Positions 8,097-16,010 of a stretch of 19,457 nucleotides of DNA are shown piece by piece (the stretch's first letter is position 1; each line of letters begins with the position of its first letter). Below the pieces are notes generated by a model. That model was not told the DNA's origin. It did no database searches and saw nothing but the letters and a program-made list of their open reading frames with translations. Source of the DNA: Pavlovales sp. CCMP2436 (lineage: Eukaryota > Haptophyta > Pavlovophyceae > Pavlovales); assembly GCA_026770615.1 (NCBI GenBank), contig MU631944.1, forward strand, positions 48,979 to 68,435. Reading direction: 5' to 3'. Both the position numbers and the translations under genes were made by a program.

Positions 8097-9316
8097 CTAT
8101 CCGAAGGCAGCACTTTGCCCGGTATCCGGGGCGTCAGGCTTCGGTGGCTTTGGCGCAGATAATGTGCTCGCCTTGGCCTTCGTGCCGGTGGCCTCGGTCT
8201 TCGGCTGCGTCTTGTGGCCGGCAACGTTGACTCCCACGTGCGGCTTCTTCTGCTCGTGCGAGTCGGTGTGCGGCAGCTGGGCGGGTGGCGCGGGTCGGTG
8301 TGTCGGTGTCGAGCGAGATGTCGAGGATGTCGAGGATGGTGTCGAGCTTGGGGTTGGGGTTGGGGCCGGCTTCACCTGCGCCTTTGCTTCGGCTGGCTGC
8401 GCTTTGGACTCCTTGGCTTCCTTGGCCGTTTTTTCCGCCTGCGCCTTAGCTTCCTTGGCCACCTTTACCTCCTGCGCCCTGGCCTCCTTGGCCACCTTAG
8501 CCGCCTGCTCCTTTGCCTTAGCCGCCTGCACCTTCCCCTCCTTGGCCGCCACGTTCTCTGCCGCCTGTTTCTCTTTAATCTTCGCCGTCTTCTTCTCCTT
8601 TTCCGCCTGTTCTACCTTGGCCAGCAGCTCCGCTGCAGCCCATCCCGCCTCCGTCGCTTCCTCAGCTGCCTTCCGCTCCGCGGCCGCCTTCTCCGCGGCC
8701 TTCCACTGCTCGTTCGTGTATAGCAGAGTCGTGATCGCCTTGTCAGCGTCTCCACCAGCATCGTCGAGCACAAACTCGGCGACAGAGAGGTCGGTTCCTG
8801 CTACCTCGGCAAGGTGCACCAACTCCACGTCGCGTGGTGTTTGTGGCGGCTTCTCCTCGGGGATCGACGACTCCGTCGTTCGCGGCACCTTCGCGGCGGG
8901 CGGGGTGGCTGGGAGCGGGGGGGGCGGAGCTGTGTGCGGCTCTGATTGCGCGGCTTTTTTTCGCGCCAGGACTCAGAGCGCAGGGATGCACTGAACCGGT
9001 CAGCGAGGGATCCACGGGCGGCGGGTCGGGCCGTCATGGTCGAGAAGTGGTTGCCCGCTCCCCCATCTCGCTGTTCCTCATACTGCGGCTGCTTCTGCGA
9101 GCCGAAGACCTGCGTCTCCACCCCGTGCGCCTTCACATTGACACCGCAGACGCCGGGCTGCGCGAGCAGCTCGAGCGCGTGGCGCCGCTGAAGATATAGG
9201 ATCATCTTTGCCTGCTTCATCGTCAACTGCATCGCGCTTGGCGATGCGACGGAATGCAGCTTCTGCTCGAAGGTCGGGCGCGTCGCTCCGAGCCCTCCAA
9301 GATCGACGTTCTCCAT
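8097..9316 (-). CDS. UBA-like, Lys/Ala-rich coiled-coil protein with an unresolved frame change
   Basis: Two overlapping minus-strand frames appear to form one gene of about 400 residues. The first part (ATG at 9316, open to about 8801) starts MENVDLGGLGATRPTFEQ and contains MKQAKMILYLQRRHALELL. The second frame, open from 8972 down to the stop at 8097, carries a UBA-like helix bundle (VELVHLAEVAGTDLSV...DADKAITTLL), a long charged coiled coil with AKEAKAQ-type repeats, and a Pro/Ser/Thr-rich tail. The switch must lie between about 8972 and 8801. It could be a small intron (several weak donors, and a good acceptor with a C tract before CCCAG near 8910) or a one-base change in the seven-base T run at 8955-8961. 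Function is unknown. Ubiquitin or nascent-chain binding is only suggested by the UBA-like part. Confidence 0.55.
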
Positions 9317-9353
9317 CGTTAGGGGTGTGAGTATTTGGAGGAAAAAGCGTTGG

Positions 9354-9470
9354 TCAATAGGTCACGCAGTCCAAGTGCCGGAAGAGATACTCCTTGTAGT
9401 GGAACCCGTAGGGGCCGAACGTCATCTGGCCATTAGCGATTGCCGAGACCGGTAAATACGGTACATACAT
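9354..9470 (-). CDS. Short ORF or last exon, 38 residues
   Basis: A minus-strand frame beginning ATGTATGTACCG and ending TATTGA encodes a peptide whose second half, MTFGPYGFHYKEYLFRHLD, is rich in aromatic and charged residues and looks protein-like. It ends 37 bases before the ATG of the UBA-like gene on the same strand. A CTAAT...CCAG stretch just before the internal ATG could be a splice acceptor, making this the last exon of a gene further right. It could also be an upstream ORF in the leader of the UBA-like gene. I do not recognise a family. Confidence 0.3.
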   Translation of the reverse strand: MYVPYLPVSAIANGQMTFGPYGFHYKEYLFRHLDCVTY

Positions 9471-9604
9471 ACTTGTGCGCGTTCGTTTTGCTCGTGAAGG
9501 GTGTGGGTGTGCGCGCGTGACGCTGCATATGAATGTGCATACAAGTTAACCGATATCCGGCTCACACTTTGCTGATGATATATTTTAGTTCGTGAAATCT
9601 TTAC

Positions 9605-10014
9605 GGGTCGAAATCCGAATTAGTGGCGCGATTCCGCACTGGGGAGGGGGAAAAGTTGTGGGCGGGACGAAGTAGTAGACATTCTTCGCCCCTGCGCGCT
9701 TAGTAACACCAGTAGCTCTGTTGTCAAATAGAGCCCTTCTCGACGGTCGTAGCCCACCTCGTGTGCCTCTCGAGTGCATCTGGGGTCGACAACATGCTAA
9801 AGGTAACTAACATTTCCGATTCTCAGCGCTCGGAAGCGATAAGAAAGTCATGGTCCCCGATGGGGCACAGAGGAGTTAGATGCAGGGCGCCCCATTCACG
9901 AATCTGCATCGAACTCCTCTGTGCTCAACACGGTTCGTGAGTTACTCCGAAAGATTTTCACCGGACTTTTTCGCAATTTCCCCCCGGACTGGCCACTACT
10001 TCGGATTTCGACCC
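9605..10014 (+). mobile_element. MITE-like element, copy 2, with a TTAC target duplication
   Basis: This 410-bp element has the same orientation as copy 1, with inverted GGGTCGAAATC ends. It is flanked by a perfect direct repeat TTAC at 9601-9604 and 10015-10018, the best evidence in the window that the family inserts by transposition. The body shares CCGCACTGGGGAGGGGGAAAA, TCGACAACATGCTAAAGGTA and CTTTTTCGCAATTTCCCCC with the other copies. The central hairpin (9865-9924) has arms GCACAGAGGAGTT / AACTCCTCTGTGC, as in copy 3. It lies between the 3' end of the MMADHC-like gene and the 5' end of the short ORF. Confidence 0.88.
9865..9924. repeat. Central hairpin of copy 2
   Basis: The inverted arms GCACAGAGGAGTTAGATGCA and TGCATCGAACTCCTCTGTGC enclose GGGCGCCCCATTCACGAATC. 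The left inner stem (ATTCGTGAAT) seen in copy 3 is missing, so the hairpin is asymmetric here. Confidence 0.75.
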
Positions 10015-10147
10015 TTACAGTTTAAGTTAACTACTGTCACTGATAAGATTATTTTGTGCTGATGCAGCCGAGGCCGGAGGCCGAACATCTTCTCCCTTGG
10101 ACGGGGAAGCTAGGCATTCAACTACCGCATAACTACCGCGAATCAGC

Positions 10148-10843
10148 TTAGGCACATTCGTCGCCGCCCACGTCGGCGATGGCGCCGACGTGCGCCGCGG
10201 GCGCGAGGGCGCCCGCGGCCACGCTGGCCGCGGCAGCCTCGATGGCTGCCTGCAGCACCAGCAGGGGCGCCGTCGTGAAGACAGTCACGGGGTAGGCATT
10301 GTACCGCCACTGCGGGTGGATGACGATGCCGCAGCAGCCGAAGGGCTCGAAGTGGTACTTGAGGCATTGCGTGAGCCCGTCGAGCTCGTTGTAGGTGGCC
10401 GTCGTCGGCGTGCCAAACATCGCCTGCCCCGACCGCGGATCGCTCGCGTCCAGCCAATGTCCGCCAAGCTGCGCGCGCACCGCCGCAATCCACGCGACGA
10501 AATTCATGCAGAGCTGCCTGCGCTCGGCGCTCACCTCCGGGCTGATTACCGAGAGGTCCTGCGTCGCCGGCTGCCACAGCGGGATGAGCAGCACCCGCTC
10601 CCTGAGGAAGGCGTCCCTGCTCGGATAGCCGGCGCCGCTCGCCTTGTGCGCGTGCGCCAGGTCAGGCCGGAACACGAGCTCAATGTCAGCGAGCAGCAGC
10701 CGCGAGGGCCGGTGGACGGTCAGCTCGAACTCGGCGCCGCCGAAGCGCATCCGCTGCGGGGCCACGAGCGTCGCGGACTGCGCGCCCGTCGGCTCCGGCG
10801 CACCCGTCAGCACCAGCAGCCCCGCGCCATCCTCGCACAGCAT
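10148..10843 (-). CDS. MMADHC: MMADHC-like cobalamin trafficking protein (CblD)
   Basis: The 231-residue protein matches the C-terminal conserved domain of MMADHC, which steers cob(II)alamin from MMACHC to cytosolic methionine synthase and mitochondrial methylmalonyl-CoA mutase. Visible landmarks are FELTVHRPSRLL, FLRERVLLIPLWQP, GGHWLDASDPRSGQAMFG, YNELDGL and FGCCGIVIHPQW followed by FTTAP. The DPxSGxAxFG block and the GCC-x-V-x-HP block are the family hallmarks. The GCC cysteines (one of which is implicated in Co-S binding in the animal protein) are kept. It is shorter than animal forms (about 296 residues), and the disordered, targeting N-terminus is largely absent, so it may be cytosolic or lack an upstream exon. 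It is divergent from the TUG-like gene, with 122 bp between the ATGs. Confidence 0.8.
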   Translation of the reverse strand: MLCEDGAGLLVLTGAPEPTGAQSATLVAPQRMRFGGAEFELTVHRPSRLLLADIELVFRPDLAHAHKASGAGYPSRDAFLRERVLLIPLWQPATQDLSVISPEVSAERRQLCMNFVAWIAAVRAQLGGHWLDASDPRSGQAMFGTPTTATYNELDGLTQCLKYHFEPFGCCGIVIHPQWRYNAYPVTVFTTAPLLVLQAAIEAAAASVAAGALAPAAHVGAIADVGGDECA

Positions 10844-10965
10844 CGCGCGCGCGTGGGGTGGCCGTCCAGAGTCCCCGATCCCGGGTTCCCGACGGCGAGG
10901 CGGGCGAAGGACTGGTCTGCTTTTTTCGCGTCGTCTCGAACACCGCTCGCGCCGCTGCCGCCGGG
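10844..10965. promoter_or_regulatory. Short divergent promoter region
   Basis: Only 122 bp separate the ATG of the MMADHC-like gene (minus) from the ATG of the TUG-like gene (plus). Both transcripts must start in or very near this GC-rich segment, or overlap. No TATA-like box is visible. The TUG-like frame stays open upstream of its ATG to about 10858, but without another ATG. Confidence 0.5.
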
Positions 10966-13720
10966 ATGTCGGGGAGTGTCTCCGTGCTCGTCGGCAACGC
11001 CCGGCGCGAGATCGTGCGCGTCACGCCGAGCACGTTGCTGCACGCCGTGCTCGATGAGGTCTGCCAGCGGCGGCGGCTCGACCCCGCCGTGCACGCGCTC
11101 AAGCCGGAGCGCGGGGGCGCCCTCGTCCAGCTGTCCAGCTCGTTCCGGCTGTCGGGCCTCGCGAACAACTGCAAGCTCGAGCTCGTCGCGGCGCCGCGGG
11201 CAGGTGCGGTCGAGGGCGCCTGCCGCGTGGGCGTGCAGCTGGAGGACGGCGCACGCCTCGTCCGCGAGTTCTCCGTCAACGCGCCACTGGTCGAGGTATT
11301 GGCCTGGGCAGGGGGTGAGTGGGGCAGGCCGCTCGCCCGCTCGATCACCTACGCAGGTACGGCACCGATAGAGGGCGACGAGGCGCTGGTCGGCGCGACG
11401 CTGCGCAGACTCGGCGCCGCGCCGGGTGGCAGCCTGCTGCTCCGCGCGCGTCTCGCCGCGCCCGGCGGCGAGGTCACGGCGCAGGCGGACGAGGCCGCGC
11501 CCGCAGCAGCGTCCGCGCCCTCGGCCGCTGGATCTGGAGCCGTGGCGCCGATGGACATTGTCGCGAGCGCCGAGACAGCGCGAGAGTCGCCGCAGCCGAT
11601 GGACACCGCGGGCGCCGCGCCGATGGAAGTGGACGCGGACGCGCCGCAGCCGACCGCGGGCGCGCAGCCGCCGCCGCCTGCCCTGGTACAGCCGCAGCCG
11701 GTCGCGCCTGCGCCCGCCCCCGACCTGGCGGCCGCGTTCGCCGGCGCAGCCCCCGCCGTGATGGCAGCCGCGGCGCTCGCCCAGGCCAGCGCGGAGGCGG
11801 AGGGACTGGAGCTCGCCTTCGAGCAGCGACGCATCCTGGCGCCCGCCCTGCGCCGGCTGCGCGCTGCGGCGGCGGCCGGCGGTGGCGGGGGCGGGGTGGA
11901 GCTGGCGAGGGCGTGTGCCACGCTACGCGCCTACCTGCTCAACATTCTGCAGCAGCCCCTTGAGCCTAAGTTCCGCCAGTTGCGCACGGACGGCGCGGCG
12001 TTCGCGCAGCGCGTGGGTAGGCTGGACGGCGGCGCCGAGGTGCTCGTGGCATGCGGCTTCCAGGTGCGCCTCGCCCCCTCGGACGGATCCGGCGCCATCT
12101 CTGCGCTGCTGCTGCTGCCCACACCGGCGGGCGACGCCGAGGCGCGCGCGCAGGCTGCGCGGCTCGGCGCGTCCGTCGCTGCGCTCGACGCGTTCGCCGA
12201 GGCGGCGGCGCGCGCGCAGCAGACAGAGCAGCAGACAGATCCGCACTCCGAGCAGCTCGACCTCCAAGCCCAGCTCCATTCCGAGTTCCAGGCGGCTTTC
12301 GCCGAGATGCCAAGGGAGGCAGCACGGGAGCCGCCACCGCAGCCGCAGCCGCAGGTGCCGCAGCCTCAGTTGCCACAGCCGCAGCAGCCGCAAGAGCAGC
12401 CCGCCTTCGCTTTTCCGCGCGGGCCAGCCGCTTCTTCCTCCGCACCGCCGCCCGCCGCTCGCGAAGTGCTCACCCTGACGGAGGCGAGGGTGCGCGCGCT
12501 CGTGGCGTGCAAGGAGGGGGTGCGCGCAGACGCCACGTGCGAGCGGCGGCTGACCTTCTACCGCACCACGGGCCAGTCGCTCGACGCGGCCATCCGTGCG
12601 GCTGAGGCGCTCCCCGATGACTTCTTCGCCGTCAACGCCAACGACCTCGCGCGGGGCGGCGGCGGTGGTGGGAGTGGCGGCGCGAATGGCTCTTCCGCCT
12701 CTGCCTCCGCCTTCGCCTCCATCGCCGCCGCCGCCGCGCCGCTGGTGCAGACGAAAGCGATGCGCGAGCTGCAGCGGCTCGAGAAGCTTCCCGAGTTCGC
12801 GCACACCACCGTTCGCGTCCGCCTCTCCACCGAGCTGATGCTACAGGCACGCTTCCACCCGCAGGAGCCTGTCAGCCGCCTCGCCGCCGCCCTCTCTGCC
12901 GAGTGGCTCGTCCCGCCGCCCGGCGCGCCCGCCGGCGCGAGCGTGCGTCTCTGGACAGCGCCGCCGATGCGCGTGCTCGACGGGAGCCTCTCCTTCGCGC
13001 AGCAACGGCTCGCGCCCAAGGCGCTCGTGCACGTGGCCTGGGCGGGGCGGGAGGGCGCGGAGGCCGTGCCGCTGCAACTGCGGGAGGAGCTGCTCGGTAA
13101 ACTAAGAATACTCACATACGAACAATAATAGCAGCTAAACCAAGAATACTCACATACGAAAAATAATAGCAGCTAAACTAAGAATTCTCACATGCGAAAA
13201 ATAATAGCAGCTAAACTAAGAATACTCACATACGAACAATACTAGCAGCAGCAGCAGCAACAACAGCAGCACCCACACTCACAGACGAGCTGCTTTGTGC
13301 GCACCCTCTATCCCCCGCTCCGCTCTCTCCCCCCGCTCCCCTCTATTCCAGGGGAGCTGCTGTGGCACACGCGCTCCTCGACACTGACCCCCCTTTCCCC
13401 CCCCCCCTTCCCCTTCCTCCCCCCCGGCAGCCATCGTGAGCGAGTTGCCCGAGGTGGAGCAGTCTAATGATCCCCCGGCAGCCATCGTGAGCGAGTTGCC
13501 CGAGGTGGAGCAGTCTAATGATCCGCTCGCGGCCAGTCCCGCGCACGGCAAGGCCCCTGCACACGACGTCTCGTGCGCACGCGCCGCGGCGGCGGCGGCG
13601 GAGCAGCGCGCGCACGGCGCGACCCTTGGCGGCGGCAGCGCACCCGCCGAGCCGCCGCACGGTGGCGGGGGCGACGGAGGTGAAGGCGTGGCGCGCAAGC
13701 CCAAGTGGTTCAAGCTTTGA
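10966..13720 (+). CDS. TUG/ASPSCR1-like p97 adaptor with UBL, PUB and UBX domains
   Basis: Two exons (10966-13096, 13431-13720; phase 1) give about 806 residues. The N-terminus (SVSVLVGNARREIVRVTPST, to ~75) matches the TUG ubiquitin-like domain. A second ubiquitin-like fold follows (about 80-155, VGVQLEDGARLVREFSV). After a Pro/Ala linker, residues about 280-420 look like a PUB domain: CATLRAYLLNILQQPLEPKF, FAQRVGRLDGGAEVL and ACGFQ. Next come a Gln/Pro repeat (about 455-480) and a helical segment. Near 600, TKAMRELQRLEKLPEFAHT leads into a UBX domain (TVRVRLSTELMLQARFHPQE ... LAPKALVHVAW). The last residues, KPKWFKL, match the conserved PKW(L/F)KL end of TUG. UBX and PUB domains bind p97/VCP. 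Animal TUG tethers GLUT4 vesicles and disassembles p97 hexamers. PUB assignment is by pattern only. Confidence 0.82.
13097..13430 (+). other. Intron of the TUG-like gene, made of tandem repeats and C/T runs
   Basis: This 334-nt GT-AG intron (CTCG|GTAAAC ... CGGCAG|CC) is phase 1. It starts with four 38-bp tandem units, then an (AGC/AAC)n patch, then a C-rich tract ending in runs of 9 or more C. Splicing joins QLREELL to AIVSELPEVEQ and leads to the family-typical PKWFKL end. Confidence 0.8.
13098..13249 (+). repeat. Four tandem copies of a 38-bp unit in the intron
   Basis: Units start at 13098, 13136, 13174 and 13212 with the consensus TAAACTAAGAATACTCACAT followed by ACGAAAAATAATAGCAGC. They differ at one to four positions each. 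The first unit overlaps the splice donor. The last runs into an AGC/AAC triplet patch to about 13271. Confidence 0.92.
13421..13522 (+). repeat. 51-bp tandem duplication containing a splice acceptor
   Basis: Units 13421-13471 and 13472-13522 are essentially identical. Each begins CCCCCGGCAG|CCATCG, so each carries its own 3' splice site plus 41 bp of coding sequence for AIVSELPEVEQSND. Because 51 is divisible by three, using either acceptor keeps the frame. Confidence 0.92.
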
Positions 13721-13957
13721 ACGCCCAGAGTCGAGGTCTGGAGCCAAGCCGAGATCTGGCCCTTTATGACTTCAAAAATGAAGTAATTATAATAGTTAGG
13801 CAAGTTATTATAAATTAATTCTGAACGGTTCAGACTCACACGACGTCATGCGAGTCGACGCAATTTTTTTGATCGGCGGACTAACTAAGTAGTAACCAAC
13901 TAGGCGGCACATCGTGGGCTGCGTCGTCGTGTGGCTACCAGTCGAGCAAACACGCAG
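13721..13957. other. 3' region of the TUG-like gene
   Basis: This stretch is less GC-rich than the gene. Short inverted repeats ACTTCAAAAATGAAGT (about 13769) and TCTGAACGGTTCAGA (about 13820) could matter for 3' end formation, though this is not known. No gene is seen. Confidence 0.4.
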
Positions 13958-14379
13958 GGGTCGAAATCTGAATTAGTGGCCAGTCCGGGGGGAAATTGCG
14001 AAAAAGTCCGGTAAAAATCCTTCGGAGTAACTCACGAACCGGATTAGGCACAGAGGAGTTAGATGCAGATTCGTGAATAGGGCGGCGCCCCATTCACGAA
14101 TCTGCATCTAATACTCCACTGTGCCCCATCGGGAACCATGACTTTCTTATCGCTTCCGAGCTCTTATAATCGGAAATGTTAGTTACCTTTAGCATGTTGT
14201 CGACCCCAGATGCACTCGAGATGCACACGAGGTGGGCTACGACCGTCGAGAAGGGCTCTATTTGACAACAGCTATCGGTACTTAGCGCGCAGGGGCGAAG
14301 AATGTCTACTACTTCGTCCCGCCCACAACTTTTCCCCCTTCCCAGTGCGGAATCGCGCCTCTAATTCGGATTTCGACCC
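13958..14379 (-). mobile_element. MITE-like element, copy 3, inverted
   Basis: This 422-bp element lies in the opposite orientation to copies 1 and 2. Its left side (GTCCGGGGGGAAATTGCGAA) is the reverse complement of their right side. Ends are GGGTCGAAATC inverted repeats. The flanks GCAG and ACAG match at three of four positions, consistent with an aged 4-bp target duplication. It is closer to copy 2 than to copy 1. Confidence 0.85.
14047..14125. repeat. Central hairpin of copy 3
   Basis: The arms GGCACAGAGGAGTTAGATGC and GCATCTAATACTCCACTGTG enclose the inner stem GCAGATTCGTGAAT / ATTCACGAATCTGC around GGGCGGCGCCCC. This is the most complete hairpin of the three copies. Confidence 0.8.
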
Positions 14380-15397
14380 ACAGTGTAGCCGTCTTTATCA
14401 AGGCTGATTGCTGCTCAGGGGGGCCTCGAAGGAGCGCCCCCTCCCACTGCAGATATCATGAAATCCACCTCCCTCAACGCTTAGGGCGTTTGCGGGTGTG
14501 TTGAAGGGTCATACTAACTAACTGAATAAACGACTAATTAGTTTGTACCGACGATGGAAATGCTTGAACTGAGAGTTGATCATGAAGGTAAGCTAAGGTC
14601 AAGGAATGATTCTTAAAGCGGGCGCCGCCGGCGGCGGGCAGGCCGAGTCGATTATGAGACGGGATGAATATTCGGATGATGGATGGGGAGCTGATTCCGT
14701 CGCTGGCCCGTCACTCCTGCAGGCGCCCGGACCAGACGGCCAGACCCCTGAGACGGATCCTATTCAAACCTATTCAATAGGCAAGGTACACGCTTTCGCG
14801 CCTTTTCTCTCTAGTTCGTTCTCCAGAGCTGAGCCTTGGAGGGTGGGGTCCCAAGAGGCAAAGAAAGAGCCCCATCCCCTCAGAACCTCCTCAATAACTA
14901 ATTAAATATTACGAATAAAACGCAGATTTTAACGAAAAAACATTCCTATTGAATAGGCAAATTTCAGGAGGTACCAATAGGCACGAGTTAGTGAGCGCTC
15001 TGGGCGGCGTGGGGAGCGAGCGACACCCTCGCTTACAGTCTCCTGCGTGGCCGAGGTGCAGTCTCCTGCGTGGCCGAGGTGCAGATGATACCGCTCGTCG
15101 AGTCGCCGATGTCAAGCGGCCTCTCGGCGAGGGGCTCAGGCTCGAGCGGCAGCGACGTAGGGTAAGCGACTGCCATGCTGAAAATTTCGCAATATGTGAA
15201 TTCACCACGTCATACTAGGCCACCGGGAGGTCGCATCGTTAATCTGATTGAATCCTGGCTATTCACATGTTGTGGCGTCCACAGCAATACGCGGTGACCC
15301 TAGGTGTCCGACGCACGGTGCGTCAGCTACAGCGTGCCGAACGCAGCCTATTAAATAGGCCAACAAGCTGGTTAAATAGGCTCTGGGGTCTATTTAA
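14380..15397. other. Gap with short palindromes and tandem units
   Basis: No gene is supported. A plus-strand frame at 14606-14905 (99 codons) has no family features. The stretch holds CCTATT-N-AATAGG palindromes at 14769-14781, 14945-14957 and 15347-15359, a 23-bp tandem duplication at 15036-15081, and a GGTTAAATAG / CTATTTAACC inverted repeat at 15370-15399. Confidence 0.45.
15036..15084 (+). repeat. 23-bp perfect tandem duplication
   Basis: The unit CAGTCTCCTGCGTGGCCGAG plus GTG occurs twice without mismatch (15036-15058 and 15059-15081), followed by another CAG. The perfect identity indicates a recent event. Confidence 0.9.
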
Positions 15398-15730
15398 CCA
15401 GCAGGTGAAATCAGCGCCGATACGCACTCGCTCGTCAAAGAAATCGCGGCGCAGGGAGGCGGCAAGATGTACGCGCTGATGGGCGTGAGCCTGATGAAGG
15501 CGGCGGCGCGCATCAAGAAGCAGCTCATCGACACGATCGGTACGATCGCGGCAAGCGGCCATGCGCAACTGCTGCTCGCGCGCTTGAGCGCGCTGGCCCC
15601 GATCGCTGCCCAGCGGGGGAACACGACAAACAGCAACCAGCAGATCATCTCCCTAACCGCCCTTGCCCGGGCACACTACTGGAGATCCATCGGCACGCGC
15701 GGTGGCGCCCAAGCCAGCGCAGCCGACTAA
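15398..15730 (+). pseudogene. Unidentified ORF fragment, possibly a terminal exon
   Basis: A plus-strand frame is open from 15398 to a TAA at 15728-15730. From a possible acceptor (AACCAGCAG|GT, 15404) it reads EISADTHSLVKEIAAQGGGK, MYALMGVSLMKAAARIKK, then a helical LIDTIGTIAASGHAQLLLAR segment and a Thr/Asn/Gln-rich end. The codon choice (GC-rich third positions) and amphipathic helices look coding. I recognise no family, and no upstream exon is visible. The 3' part and stop codon lie in a 188-bp unit that is tandemly duplicated, and the second copy of the frame is cut by a stop after ARAHYR. It is best treated as a gene fragment carried by the repeat. Confidence 0.3.
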
Positions 15731-16010
15731 GGCACGCAGCAGGCAATGAGCGACGCAGCGCTCAGACCAGCGCAACATTCAGAACAGTCAGACGCCAGCT
15801 TGAATCCCTATCATAAATATATATATAGCAGATCATCTCCCTAGACGCCCTTGCCCGGGCACACTACCGGTGATCCATCGGCACGCGCGGTGGCGCCCAA
15901 GCCAGCGTAGCCGACTAAGGCACGCAGCAGGCAATGGGCGACGCTGCGCTCAGACCAGCAAAACATTCAGAACAGTCAGACGCCAGCTTGAATCCCTATT
16001 AGTAATATAT
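15639..16010 (+). repeat. 188-bp tandem duplication
   Basis: Units 15639-15826 and 15827-16010 share long blocks such as AGCAGATCATCTCCCTA, GATCCATCGGCACGCGCGGT and CGCCAGCTTGAATCCCTAT, with about a dozen differences and an (AT)n expansion at the end of the first unit. A third, inverted partial copy lies at 4005-4119. Confidence 0.9.

Noticed and set aside
8164..8994. A 276-codon plus-strand frame rich in Ala/Ser/Cys/Phe
   Set aside because: It is the antisense of the Lys/Ala-rich coiled coil of the minus-strand UBA-like gene. AAG/GCC repeats read backwards give Leu/Phe/Gly/Ala.
10190..11371. A 393-codon plus-strand frame over the MMADHC-like gene and the start of the TUG-like gene
   Set aside because: It crosses two well-supported genes in wrong frames and is very Arg-rich, so it is a shadow.
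11923..12804. A 293-codon minus-strand frame, and several long plus-strand alternative frames, within 10966-13096
   Set aside because: They overlap the TUG-like gene, are Arg/Ala/Leu-rich with no domains, and arise from strong GC bias at third positions.
13098..13249. A regularly spaced repeat array that could suggest CRISPR
   Set aside because: The units are directly adjacent with no spacers and lie inside a spliceosomal intron of a eukaryotic gene.
14606..14905. A 99-codon plus-strand frame
   Set aside because: It has no recognised motif, includes a CCTATT...AATAGG palindrome and possible splice-like signals, and has no neighbouring exon. It is described as part of the gap.
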